This document shows, in pieces, positions 7,583 to 15,766 of a DNA stretch of 64,000 nt. The notes below the pieces were generated by a model. The model made no database searches. It saw only the letters and a program-made list of their open reading frames with translations, and had not been told where the DNA came from. Position 1 is the stretch's first letter, and the number at the start of each line of letters is the position of its first letter. This stretch comes from Plantactinospora sp040120695. Lineage in GTDB: Bacteria; Actinomycetota; Actinomycetes; Mycobacteriales; Micromonosporaceae. Location of the stretch: the NCBI RefSeq assembly GCF_040120695.1, contig NZ_JBEEAC010000004.1, positions 248,001-312,000 of the forward strand, read 5' to 3'. The position numbers and the translations under genes were made by a program.

Positions 7583-8551
7583 GTGGCCCGAACTCTGTTC
7601 CAGCGGCGGCACGGGGGACGACTGCGGGCCGTGGCCCTGGTCGGAATCGACGGCTCGGGCAAGACCACCCAGGCACACCGGCTGGCGGACGCGTTGACCG
7701 CAGCCGGCATCCCGGCGACGTACTGGCAGAACGCCGGCGGACGGCGGTGGTTCGGCCGACTCGCCCGCACACTTGGCCGGCGGGACGCCCAGCGCCTGCT
7801 GGGGCGGGACGGGATGCTGCTGGCCGAGTCGGCACTGCGCTGGCTGGCCATCGCGCGGGCGCTGATCCGTTCCCGGCTCCGCCGCCGGGTCGCCGTGATG
7901 GACCGCTACTCGGTCTGCCAGTACGCCAGCATCCGCGCGCACGGTGGAGGGCGCCGCTGGGAGAGCATCGCCCGGCTGCTGTACCGGGTCTTCCCGCCGC
8001 CGGACGTCACCCTGCTGCTAGCGGTGGACCCCGGTGAGGCGTACCGGCGGATCGAGGCGCGGGGCACCGACCACGAGAACATCACGTACCTGACCGCCGG
8101 GGCGACGGCGTACCGCTCGCTGCCGGAGTTCGCCGGATTCGTGGTGGTGGACGCCAACCGTTCTCCGGACGAGGTGACCCGGGCGATCCGGGCCGCTGTC
8201 CGGGGCTGGCTGCCACCGGACGCCGCGCCCGCCGATCCCGCGCCCGCCGATCCCGCGCCCGCAGACGCCGCGTCGGCTCCGGCAGCCCTGGCTCCGGCCC
8301 CGGCACCCGCCCCGGCTGCATCGAAGGTGGATGCGCCGGATCCCACCACCCGGTCGTCCGGGCCGGACGAGGCGGAGCCGGCCCTGGCCGGATCGCTCAG
8401 GCCCGGCCGTACACCGGTATCGTCGCACCGCTGGTCGGCGCCGACTCGTCGCTGGCCAGGAAACGGATCACCCCGGCGATCTCCGCCGGGTTTACCCAGC
8501 GCGAGTGGTCCGCGTTGGGTTGCGCAGCCCGGTTGGCCGGCGTGTCGATGA
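7583..8551 (+). CDS. Thymidylate-kinase-like P-loop nucleotide kinase
   Basis: 322 residues from GTG 7583; TACCGT lies 8 nt upstream, so the transcript may be leaderless. The Walker A motif is GIDGSGKTTQA, followed by a DRYSVCQYASI nucleoside-binding loop and a VDPGEAYRRIEARG lid region, as in dTMP kinase-like proteins. Residues after about 210 are a Pro/Ala repeat (APADPAPADPAPADA) and a basic tail. The stop lies 155 bp inside the opposing SDR gene, so either the genes truly overlap antisense or a frameshift removed the natural stop. Phosphoryl acceptor uncertain. Confidence 0.78.
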   Translation: MARTLFQRRHGGRLRAVALVGIDGSGKTTQAHRLADALTAAGIPATYWQNAGGRRWFGRLARTLGRRDAQRLLGRDGMLLAESALRWLAIARALIRSRLRRRVAVMDRYSVCQYASIRAHGGGRRWESIARLLYRVFPPPDVTLLLAVDPGEAYRRIEARGTDHENITYLTAGATAYRSLPEFAGFVVVDANRSPDEVTRAIRAAVRGWLPPDAAPADPAPADPAPADAASAPAALAPAPAPAPAASKVDAPDPTTRSSGPDEAEPALAGSLRPGRTPVSSHRWSAPTRRWPGNGSPRRSPPGLPSASGPRWVAQPGWPACR

Positions 8552-9125
8552 CGCTCGGCAGCACCGTGTTGCACCGCACGCCCGACTGCCGGTATTCCAC
8601 GGCGACCGCCGAGGAGAAAGCGATCACCGCCGCCTTCCCGGTGACGTAGCCGGCGGCGCCGGGAAACGGCGCGACCGCCGCACGGGAGGAGACGCAGACC
8701 ACAGACCCGCCGCCGGCCGCCAGCAGGTAGGGCAGGGCGGCCCGGGTGACCAGGTGGGTCGGGCGCAGGTTGCGGACGATCATCTGGTCGAAGTCGGCTA
8801 CCGGCGTCTCGTGCACCAGTCCGCCGGCCGCGAACCCGCCGGCCAGGTTCACCACCGCCCGCAGCGGCGCCCCGGCGTCACCGCCGGCCGCCTCGACCGC
8901 TGCCGCCACCTGTTCGGGGTCGGTCAGGTCCGCCGGTACCCGGAGCGGCCCGGCGCCCCTCCCGCCGGTGGCGGTGGCCGGCTCCGTCCCGCCGGTGGCC
9001 GGCTCGGTCCCGCCGTGCGGCCGGACCGGTACGACCACCCGCCACCCGGCGGCGACGAACGCGGCGGTGACCGCCCCGCCGAGCCCGCCCGCCCCGCCGC
9101 TGATGAACACAGTGCGATCTGCCAT
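8397..9125 (-). CDS. Short-chain dehydrogenase/reductase (SDR)
   Basis: 242 residues from ATG 9125. It has the glycine-rich NAD(P) motif SGGAGGLGG (9-17), NLAGG (93-97), catalytic Ser146/147 and the Y160-x3-K164 pair. An odd Gly/Thr/Pro/Ala segment (HGGTEPATGGTEPATATGG) with an internal duplication sits at 37-56, where most SDRs have a short loop. TAGCGT lies 7 nt before the start, suggesting a leaderless mRNA. The 3' end overlaps the opposing kinase-like gene. Substrate unknown; the fold fits FabG-like ketoreductases. Confidence 0.9.
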   Translation of the reverse strand: MADRTVFISGGAGGLGGAVTAAFVAAGWRVVVPVRPHGGTEPATGGTEPATATGGRGAGPLRVPADLTDPEQVAAAVEAAGGDAGAPLRAVVNLAGGFAAGGLVHETPVADFDQMIVRNLRPTHLVTRAALPYLLAAGGGSVVCVSSRAAVAPFPGAAGYVTGKAAVIAFSSAVAVEYRQSGVRCNTVLPSVIDTPANRAAQPNADHSRWVNPAEIAGVIRFLASDESAPTSGATIPVYGRA

Positions 9126-9560
9126 GCCCGCAACGCTATCGGCAACACCGGGCGCGTCCGGCGGCACCGCCGAGGAGCCGCGCCGGACGGTCCACTCGGG
9201 GGCGGGCGATCCGATCTGGACGTCGGCGAACCGGGGCCCGGGACCGCACCGGTTCCGGTTCGCCGTCCGGCCGGACCCGGACCCTGACGTACGCTGAATG
9301 CGGCCCGATGGTCGTCCGGCGCCGGTTTCCGCCGTTTCCGGCCTGTCGCCGGAGTGCTTCGGTAGCCTATCGATGGATGACTATTCACCCGGACGCCGTC
9401 CGGCGTTGCGGGCTCGGTGAGCCTGCCAGGACGAAGGTGTGGGGGGAATGGCACGCTCGGCTGGGCTGACCGGCCGCAGTTTCCCACCGGTTGGGCGTAC
9501 TTTCGCAGGTGTAGCGCGTCACGGTTGACGCTCACGCCTTCGTGAAAGTAAGTTTCATCC
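9126..9560. other. Intergenic region between divergent SDR and RpiR genes
   Basis: 435 bp with no convincing gene. It contains the leaderless-type box of the SDR near its left end, a short palindrome (CCGGACGCCGTCCGG) near 9.39 kb, and at its right end a promoter for the RpiR gene: TTGACG at 9525-9530 and TAAGTT at 9549-9554. Confidence 0.5.
9543..9557. promoter_or_regulatory. Candidate RpiR operator overlapping the -10 box
   Basis: TGAAAGTAAGTTTCA has perfect TGAAA/TTTCA arms around 5 nt. The -10 box TAAGTT (9549-9554) is embedded in it and the RpiR start codon is 3 nt downstream. A bound dimer would block RNA polymerase, so autoregulation of the rpiR-murQ unit is likely (inference). Confidence 0.65.
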
Positions 9561-10469
9561 GTGGTGAAGACTGCGAAGGTTTCTGCGAGTCACGAGACGG
9601 GTGGGCTGATTGTCCATATCAGCGGCCTGCTCCCGTCCCTGTCGCCCGCCGAACAACGGGTTGCCAGGCTCGTGGTCGCGGATCCCGCGGACGCCGCCCG
9701 TCGCACCATCACAGACCTGGCGACCGCCGCCGAGACCTCCGAGGCCACTGTCATCCGGTTCTGCCGGTCGGTCGGCATGGACGGTTACCCGCAACTGCGG
9801 ATCCGGCTCGCCGCCGAGGCGGCCCGCCGGGTGGAGCCGCCGGACGCCCGGGTCGTCGGCGGTGACATCCCGCCCGGCGCCGACCTGGCCCAGATCATCG
9901 CGACCATCGCCTTCAGCGACGCCCGAGCGGTCGAGGAGACCGCGGAGCAGCTCGACGCGGCCGTCTGCGAGCAGGTGGTCGAGGCGATCAACGGTGCCGG
10001 TCGGGTCGACATCTACGGCGCCGCGGCGAGCGGGTTCGTCGCCTCCGACTTCCAGCAGAAACTGCACCGGATCGGCCGGACCGCGTTCTACTTCCCCGAC
10101 GTGCACACCGCGCTCACCTCGGCGGCCCTGCTCGGCAAGGGGGACGTCGCGATGGGGATCTCGCACACCGGCACCACGCTGGACGCGATCGAGGTGCTGG
10201 AGCAGGCGCGGGCCCGGGGGGCGACCACGGTCGCGCTGACCAACTTCCCCCGGTCGCCGATCACCGACGTCGCGGACTACGTGCTCACCACGGCTGCCCG
10301 GGAGACGACGTACCGGTCGGGCGCGATGGCGAGCCGGCTCGCCCAGTTGACGGTGGTCGACTGCCTCTTCGTGGGGGTCGCCGCGCGTAACCGGGCCAGA
10401 GCAAAGAAGGCACTAGAGGTCACCGCCGAAGCGGTACGGCCGCACCGGGTCAAGGGGAGACGGGCATGA
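9561..10469 (+). CDS. RpiR-family regulator (MurR-like) with SIS domain
   Basis: 302 residues, starting at one of two tandem GTG codons (9561). An N-terminal HTH_6 domain (LSPAEQRVARLVVADP, then TSEATVIRFCRSVGMDGYPQL) is followed by a sugar-phosphate-binding SIS domain (GRVDIYGAAASGFVASDFQQKL, then MGISHTGTTLDAIEV). The downstream gene is murQ on the same strand, so the ligand is plausibly MurNAc-6-phosphate or GlcNAc-6-phosphate, as for E. coli MurR (inference by analogy). A palindrome overlapping its promoter suggests autoregulation. The transcript is probably leaderless. Confidence 0.9.
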   Translation: MVKTAKVSASHETGGLIVHISGLLPSLSPAEQRVARLVVADPADAARRTITDLATAAETSEATVIRFCRSVGMDGYPQLRIRLAAEAARRVEPPDARVVGGDIPPGADLAQIIATIAFSDARAVEETAEQLDAAVCEQVVEAINGAGRVDIYGAAASGFVASDFQQKLHRIGRTAFYFPDVHTALTSAALLGKGDVAMGISHTGTTLDAIEVLEQARARGATTVALTNFPRSPITDVADYVLTTAARETTYRSGAMASRLAQLTVVDCLFVGVAARNRARAKKALEVTAEAVRPHRVKGRRA

Positions 10470-10586
10470 GAAGCGGGCGGGCCGGCCGGTCCGGCGCGAC
10501 GGTGTCGCGGAGCGGCACCGTACGCGGCGAGGCGGCGGGGGTATGAGTCACGGGCTCGGCGGTGGTCGAGGTGCGGGGGGGCGGAC

Positions 10587-11666
10587 ATGACGGCCGGACG
10601 GGTCGAGCCCGGTGCGCTACCCGCCACCACCCCGCGTCAGGATCCCGACGCGGGGTCCTCTTACCCGCCGACCGAGCCGGGTCACCGGTCGGAGGACGGC
10701 GGTCGGCCCGGAGAACCCGGGCCGACGGCAGGCCTGGCCGGGGGGCGGGAACGGGAGCCGCGCGCGGTGGTCCGGGTCAGTTCCCCGACCGAGTTGCGCA
10801 ATCCACGCAGTCTCGACCTGGACCTGATGTCCGTCCGGGACGTGCTGAAGGTGATCAACGAGGACGACCGGTGGGTACCGGCGGCGGTGTCGAAGGTGCT
10901 GGACGAGATCGCGGTGGCGGTCGAGTTGGCCGTGACGGCGCTGCGGGCCGGCCGGCGGGTGCACTACTTCGGCGCGGGTACCTCAGGCCGGCTCGGCGTG
11001 CTCGACGCCGCCGAACTGGCGCCCACCTTCAACGCCCCGGACCGTTGGTTCTGCGCCCACCTGGCGGGTGGGCCGGACGCGATGTGGCGGGCCGTGGAGG
11101 ATGCCGAGGACGACGAGGACGGCGGGGCCGAGGAGGCGCGCGGCTGCGTACACCCCGGAGATCTCGTGGTCGGTCTGGCCGCCAGCGGGCGTACCCCGTA
11201 CGTGCTCGGGGCCCTGCGCGCGGCGACCGACCTGGGTGCGGACACCGTGCTGGTCTGTGCCGATCCGGGCGCCAGGGCGGCCCGGTCGGTGACGGTGTTC
11301 ATCGGGGTGGAGACCGGCCCGGAGGTGATCACCGGCTCGACGCGGATGAAGGCCGCGACCGCCCAGAAACTGGTGCTGAACGGGTTTTCCACCGCCGTGA
11401 TGGTGCGGTTGGGGCGGGTCTACTCAAACCTGATGATCGACATGGTCGCCACCAACGCGAAACTGCGGGGACGAATGATCTCGATCCTCGTGGAGGCGAC
11501 GGACTGTCCCGAGGAGGTTGCGCAGCGTGCGCTTACCGAGGCTGAGGGCGACCTGAAGGCCGCCCTGGTGGCACTGCTGTCCGGTGCGGCCGTCGCCGAC
11601 GCCCGGGCCGCGTTGGACCGCTCGGCCAACCAGGTACGCGGCGCGATCGCCCTGCTGACCGGCTGA
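10587..11666 (+). CDS. murQ: N-acetylmuramic acid 6-phosphate etherase
   Basis: 359 residues. The core is typical MurQ: an SIS-fold sugar-phosphate pocket (VHYFGAGTSGRLGVLDAAELAPTF), the GLAASGRTPYVLGAL loop, and ITGSTRMKAATAQKLVLN with the STRxKAGT-like motif (here KAAT). It cleaves the lactyl ether of MurNAc-6-P to GlcNAc-6-P during cell-wall recycling. ATG 10587 gives an unusual 60-residue Pro/Gly/Arg-rich front; GTG 10767, just before VRVSSPTELRNPRS, would give the usual family length of about 300 residues and may be the true start. It sits 117 bp after the RpiR regulator. Confidence 0.9.
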   Translation: MTAGRVEPGALPATTPRQDPDAGSSYPPTEPGHRSEDGGRPGEPGPTAGLAGGREREPRAVVRVSSPTELRNPRSLDLDLMSVRDVLKVINEDDRWVPAAVSKVLDEIAVAVELAVTALRAGRRVHYFGAGTSGRLGVLDAAELAPTFNAPDRWFCAHLAGGPDAMWRAVEDAEDDEDGGAEEARGCVHPGDLVVGLAASGRTPYVLGALRAATDLGADTVLVCADPGARAARSVTVFIGVETGPEVITGSTRMKAATAQKLVLNGFSTAVMVRLGRVYSNLMIDMVATNAKLRGRMISILVEATDCPEEVAQRALTEAEGDLKAALVALLSGAAVADARAALDRSANQVRGAIALLTG

Positions 11667-12162
11667 CGCCCGGTATTCCGGTATCCCACCGTCCCATCCG
11701 TCCCGCCTCGGCCCTGTCCGGCCCGGCGGGCGGATGCGGTGCGATGTGGTGCGGGGAGCGTCGGAGACCGGACGTACCGGCGCGGGACTATCTCCGGGCT
11801 CCGGATTGTTGCGCAGACGGAGGGGTAACCCTTCGGTGGCGGATGAACCGGCCGGCCGCGCCGTGCGTATATATCGAAGCGTGACGAGGATCGCAGCAAC
11901 CTGGTGACGTAGATCGCTGTGCGTCGTTGTATGACGATGATCCGATAGTCGGTGCAGAGCCGTCGCAAGGCCCCGTAGCTGCGGTATCGCCGGCTCCGAC
12001 AGACCCTGATCGGGACGACTGACAGCAAACGTCGATCGGGCTTTCAGCAACTACTCAGGCGTTCGTGACACTTTCGACTCACCAGATGGAATCCCTGACG
12101 CGTCTCAACTGTTGTGTAGGTGTCAGCACCGCGGGGCACAGCGGAAGTTACGGGGAGGGCTG
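11667..12162. other. Long upstream region of the sigma factor gene
   Basis: 496 bp with no credible gene; the right two thirds has lower GC than the neighbours. No clear hairpin, tRNA or known riboswitch is recognisable. The length suggests a long 5' region or several promoters for the sigma factor; an unannotated small RNA is possible. Confidence 0.4.
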
Positions 12163-13173
12163 ATGAACGTGGGGATGGCAGGAGCAGAAACCCGGGCCAC
12201 CGGGAGGAACGACGAGGGGACCGTGGGGAACGTGGAGAAGAAGATCGTGATGCGAACCGACGAGGTCGCCGAGGAGCGCGACCTGGTCGGCGTGTACCTG
12301 CACGAGATCTCCCGCACACCGCTGCTCGACGCCGCCGCCGAGGTCGACCTCTCCAAGGCCATCGAGGCTGGCCTCTACGCTGAGCACCTGATCGACCAGG
12401 GGAAGCTCCCGGTCGGCGTCAGCCTCGCGGAGATGGAGCGGCTGGTGGTCGAGGGGGAGCGGGCGAAGGACCTCTTCATCCGGGCCAACCTCCGGCTGGT
12501 CGTCTCCATCGCCCGCCGGTACGTCCGCTCCGGGATGCCCATGCTGGACCTGATCCAGGAGGGCAACACCGGCCTGGTCCGGGCGGTCGAGAAGTTCGAC
12601 TACGAGCGGGGCTACAAGTTCTCGACGTACGCGACCTGGTGGATCCGCCAGGCGATCAGCCGGGCGATCGCCCAGCAGGAACGCACCGTACGGCTCCCCG
12701 TGCACCTGGTCGAGGACGTCAACCGGATGCGCAACGTGGCCCGCCAGCTCACCCGTGAGCTGGGCACCGACCCGGAGCCGGAGCAGATCGCGGCGGCGCT
12801 GGGCGTGCCGGTGGAGCGGGTGCACGAGCTGGTCCGCTGGTCGCAGGACACCGTCTCGCTGGACACTCCGGTCGGCGACGACGGGGACACCAACCTCGGC
12901 GACCTCGTCGCGGACAGCGACGCTCCGTCGCCGGAGGAGATCGTGCTGACCGGCCTGGAGCGGCAGCGCATCGAGGGCCTGTTGAACCACCTCGACGACC
13001 GGTCGGCCGGGATCATGCGGGCCCGGTACGGCCTGGAGGACGGCCGCGAGCACTCGCTGACCGAGGTCGCGTCCCGCTTCTCGCTCTCCCGGGAGCGGAT
13101 CCGGCAGCTGGAGATCCAGGCGTTGGGGCGGCTGCGCGAGCTGGCCCGGGCCGAGGGACTCCAGGCGGCCTGA
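12163..13173 (+). CDS. Group 2 RNA polymerase sigma-70 factor (SigB/HrdD-like)
   Basis: 336 residues from ATG 12163 behind GGGGAGGG. It has region 1.2 (DLVGVYLHEISRTPLL), region 2 (DLFIRANLRLVVSIARRY, DLIQEGNTGLVRAVEKFDY, STYATWWIRQAISRAIA), region 3 and a region 4 helix-turn-helix (LTEVASRFSLSRERIRQLE). There is no long acidic region 1.1, so this is an alternative HrdB-like group 2 factor rather than the housekeeping sigma. A 16-bp-arm hairpin follows the gene. Its stimulus is unknown; the long upstream region implies regulated transcription. Confidence 0.93.
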   Translation: MNVGMAGAETRATGRNDEGTVGNVEKKIVMRTDEVAEERDLVGVYLHEISRTPLLDAAAEVDLSKAIEAGLYAEHLIDQGKLPVGVSLAEMERLVVEGERAKDLFIRANLRLVVSIARRYVRSGMPMLDLIQEGNTGLVRAVEKFDYERGYKFSTYATWWIRQAISRAIAQQERTVRLPVHLVEDVNRMRNVARQLTRELGTDPEPEQIAAALGVPVERVHELVRWSQDTVSLDTPVGDDGDTNLGDLVADSDAPSPEEIVLTGLERQRIEGLLNHLDDRSAGIMRARYGLEDGREHSLTEVASRFSLSRERIRQLEIQALGRLRELARAEGLQAA

Positions 13174-13234
13174 GCGACCGGCCCGGCACGCGGCGGTCGG
13201 GGACCTCGACGAACGGTCGGAGACTTCGACGTAT

Positions 13235-13278
13235 CGGTGAGCGGCCGGCGTCCCCACGGGGGCGCCGGCCGCTCACCG
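13235..13278 (+). terminator. Strong hairpin after the sigma factor gene
   Basis: Perfect 16-bp arms at 13235-13250 and 13263-13278 (CGGTGAGCGGCCGGCG and its complement), extended by CCCC/GGGG pairing within the loop. No T-run, as is common for high-GC actinobacterial terminators. Confidence 0.85.
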
Positions 13279-13431
13279 TCGTACCCGGGATGCCGGGTGT
13301 CTGCGGAGCGCCGTACCACAGACAACCACTAGGGTGATCGGTATCACGACAGTGAGTTCCGCTCGCGTCGGAAGGTGCTGTCGGCAAACGGTGGCGCCCA
13401 GAGCCGACGGGAGCAATCCGGGGAGGACTCC

Positions 13432-14286
13432 GTGCCGATCAGTCCGACCGCCCGGCGTCGCCGGCTCGGCATCGAGCTGCGCCGCCTGCGCGAGCGGGAA
13501 CAGCTCACCCTGCTTCAGGTCGCACAGCGGATGAAGTGCTCCGACGCGAAGATCTCCCGGATCGAGGCGGGCAAGCACTCCACCCGGACCCGCGACGTCC
13601 TGGCCCTGCTCGACATCTACCGGGTGGCAGACGAGCGTACCCGCGAGGTGCTGGCGACCCTGGCCAAGCAGTCGACCCAGCGCGGCTGGTGGGTCACCTA
13701 CGGCGGGGCGATCCCGGACTGGTTCGAGGTGTACGTCGGCCTGGAGTCCGAGGCGACCGAGATCCGCACCGTGGAGACCCATCTGGTGCCCGGCCTGCTG
13801 CAGACCGAGGCGTACGCCGCCGCGCTGATCCGGGCCACCCAGCCGCTCGCGCCGGCCGAGGAGCTGACCCGCCAGGTGGAGCTGCGGCTGGCCCGGCAAC
13901 GTCGGCTGCACGAGCACGACCCGATGCGGCTGCGGGTGGTGCTCGGCGAGGCGGTACTGCGCTGCCGGGTCGGCGAGGCGGCGGTCATGCGTGACCAGCT
14001 CGGGCACCTGGCGGTGCTGGCCGAACGCTCCCACGTGGAGCTGCGGGTGGTCCAGTTCAGCAGTCCGGCGTACACCGCGTTCGGCCGGCCGTTCGCGATC
14101 CTCGGCTTTCCCGAGCCCACCGATCCGGGTCTGGTCTACACCGAACACCGGACCGGTGCGCTCTACATCGACGAGCCGGCCCAGATCGCCTCCTTCGCGC
14201 TTGCCTTCGACCACCTGGTTGCGGCAGCGTTGTCGCGGAAAGAATCGGCGCGGCTGCTCAGGGAGACGGCGGCCTTCTGGACGTGA
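13432..14286 (+). CDS. XRE-family HTH regulator with DUF5753 domain (pair 1)
   Basis: 284 residues from GTG 13432 behind GGGGAGGAC. An XRE helix-turn-helix (LGIELRRLREREQLTLLQVAQRMKCSDAKISRIEAG) is followed by the DUF5753 effector domain with its usual marks (EVYVGLESEATEIRTVETHLVPGLLQTEAYA, ELRVVQFSS). These proteins regulate development or metabolism in actinomycetes and typically work with a neighbouring DUF397 protein, here 16 nt downstream. The target genes are unknown. Confidence 0.92.
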   Translation: MPISPTARRRRLGIELRRLREREQLTLLQVAQRMKCSDAKISRIEAGKHSTRTRDVLALLDIYRVADERTREVLATLAKQSTQRGWWVTYGGAIPDWFEVYVGLESEATEIRTVETHLVPGLLQTEAYAAALIRATQPLAPAEELTRQVELRLARQRRLHEHDPMRLRVVLGEAVLRCRVGEAAVMRDQLGHLAVLAERSHVELRVVQFSSPAYTAFGRPFAILGFPEPTDPGLVYTEHRTGALYIDEPAQIASFALAFDHLVAAALSRKESARLLRETAAFWT

Positions 14287-14302
14287 GGGAGGGCCGGAGC
14301 GG

Positions 14303-14518
14303 ATGTGGCCGGACGAAAGCATGCTGACCTGGCAAAAGAGCAGCCGATCCGGGGGCGAGGGCGGCAACTGCGTCGAGGTGGCCCGGCTCGGCACCGGCGT
14401 CGCCGTACGTGACTCGAAGGACACGGCCGGTCCGGTACTCCGGTTCCCGCCGACCGCCTGGGGGGCCTTCCTCACCGGTCTCGCCCAAACCGCGCCGGAG
14501 GACCGCAGACGTGCTTGA
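14303..14518 (+). CDS. DUF397 protein (pair 1)
   Basis: 71 residues containing the DUF397 signature: LTWQKSSRSGGEGGNCVEVARL, VAVRDSKD, then a conserved W-x-A-F (AWGAFLTGL). The start ATG 14303 has GGAGCG upstream; ATG 14321 (MLTWQK) is also possible. Members of this family act as small partners of DUF5753/XRE regulators; the cognate regulator ends 16 nt upstream, so the two form one transcription unit. Confidence 0.9.
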   Translation: MWPDESMLTWQKSSRSGGEGGNCVEVARLGTGVAVRDSKDTAGPVLRFPPTAWGAFLTGLAQTAPEDRRRA

Positions 14519-14564
14519 CCGTGCCAGATAGCGTCCGTATCGTCGTGCGACTAGTGGAGGCGCA

Positions 14565-14924
14565 GTGTCCAATATGACCGGATGGGTTCTCACGCAGGGC
14601 GTGTTTCAGCTACCCGTCCTGCTGGTGCTGGTGGTCGGTCTCGTCCTGGTGGCAGTCCGTCGCGATCAGCTCTCCCGCCTGGCCAAAGGACTCGCCGTCG
14701 CGGGTTGCAGCGTGCTTCTGATCGGAATCGTGGCAGATACGGCGTGGCTGGCGTCGATCCCCACGTTGCTGGCCGGTGATCCCTCTCCGACGGAGTTCGA
14801 CATGATCAGGGCGGGCGTCAGCATTGTGCTGACCATCTGTCATACCCTCGGGCTGGGACTCCTGATCGGCGGCGTACTGGCCGGCGGCCTCCAGCACCGG
14901 TCACGGCAGGTCAACCTCTCGTAG
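14565..14924 (+). CDS. Small integral membrane protein
   Basis: 119 residues from GTG 14565 with GGAGG 5 nt upstream. Three hydrophobic helices are visible (FQLPVLLVLVVGLVLVAV, LAVAGCSVLLIGIVADTAWL, IVLTICHTLGLGLLIGGVLAGG). I recognise no family. It follows the DUF5753/DUF397 pair by 46 nt on the same strand and might be co-expressed with it; nothing else indicates its role. Confidence 0.75.
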   Translation: MSNMTGWVLTQGVFQLPVLLVLVVGLVLVAVRRDQLSRLAKGLAVAGCSVLLIGIVADTAWLASIPTLLAGDPSPTEFDMIRAGVSIVLTICHTLGLGLLIGGVLAGGLQHRSRQVNLS

Positions 14925-14948
14925 GTCGTTCCGGTCCCCGCAGCGGGC

Positions 14949-15638
14949 TCAGCCGTCGAAACGGGCGACCAGGTCGCCGATCCGCGCCGACGGCGTAGCG
15001 TCGCAGAGCTGGTCCACCGCCGTCATCACCAGCGGGCTGTCCACTCCGGAGATCCCCTTGGCCAGCCCGATCTGCCGGATCGCCGCGACCCGTTCCTCGG
15101 GCGGGGCCTGCTGGTACTCCTCGCAGGTCGAGTCGGCGGTCAGCCCGCCGGCGTCGCCGAGCCCGTCGAGCACCGCGCGGACGACCAGGCCGCCCACCAC
15201 CAGCAGCACGACGACCGCCCCGAGCGCGATCCAGGGACCGTAGCGGCGCGGCCGTCGCGCACCGCCCGATCCCGGTACGGCGTCCGCCGCCACCCCGGCC
15301 GGCTCCCGGGCCGCTGCGGCGCTGGCCGTCCGATCCGCCGGTACCGGCGCGGCGGGGGCGGACGGCAGGGCTTCGATGGCGGCGATCAGCTCGGCCGCGT
15401 ACCCCTGATCCTCGGTCGCGGCGGTGCTCAACAGGCGTTTGACCAGCGAGTTGTTTCGGGGTTCCCGGAGCAGGTCGGCCAGCGCATCCAACTCGTCGAG
15501 GGTGCGTAGCCGCCCCGCCACCAGGTCGTAGAGTCGGCGGACCGGTCCCGGGTCACCGGTCGAGGCGATCCCGGGCAGGTGCGGTGCGAGGCGGTCGAGC
15601 ACCACAGCGGCGAGGTTCCTGGCCTCCGACGGAGTCAC
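14949..15638 (-). CDS. Single-pass membrane protein of unknown function
   Basis: 229 residues: a soluble helical N-terminal domain (residues 1-90, LDELDALADLLREPRNNSLVKRLL), an Ala/Pro linker, one membrane helix (IALGAVVVLLVVGGLVVRAV) after the basic ARRPRRYG, and an external Cys-containing C-terminus (DSTCEEYQQAPPEERVAAI, VDQLCDA). Two Cys could form a disulfide outside. The start GTG 15638 has TAACCT 6 nt upstream, so it is probably leaderless. No family recognised. Confidence 0.72.
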   Translation of the reverse strand: MTPSEARNLAAVVLDRLAPHLPGIASTGDPGPVRRLYDLVAGRLRTLDELDALADLLREPRNNSLVKRLLSTAATEDQGYAAELIAAIEALPSAPAAPVPADRTASAAAAREPAGVAADAVPGSGGARRPRRYGPWIALGAVVVLLVVGGLVVRAVLDGLGDAGGLTADSTCEEYQQAPPEERVAAIRQIGLAKGISGVDSPLVMTAVDQLCDATPSARIGDLVARFDG

Positions 15639-15766
15639 CCCGGCAGGTTAGCGCCCGGCCGGGACGGCACGGCCCCCGGCGTGCCCGGCCGACGGGGGCG
15701 TACGGGTCGGGAAAGGCGATCGCGCGCCGGACCGACCGGTCCGGCGCGCGATCGACCCGGGTCCGA

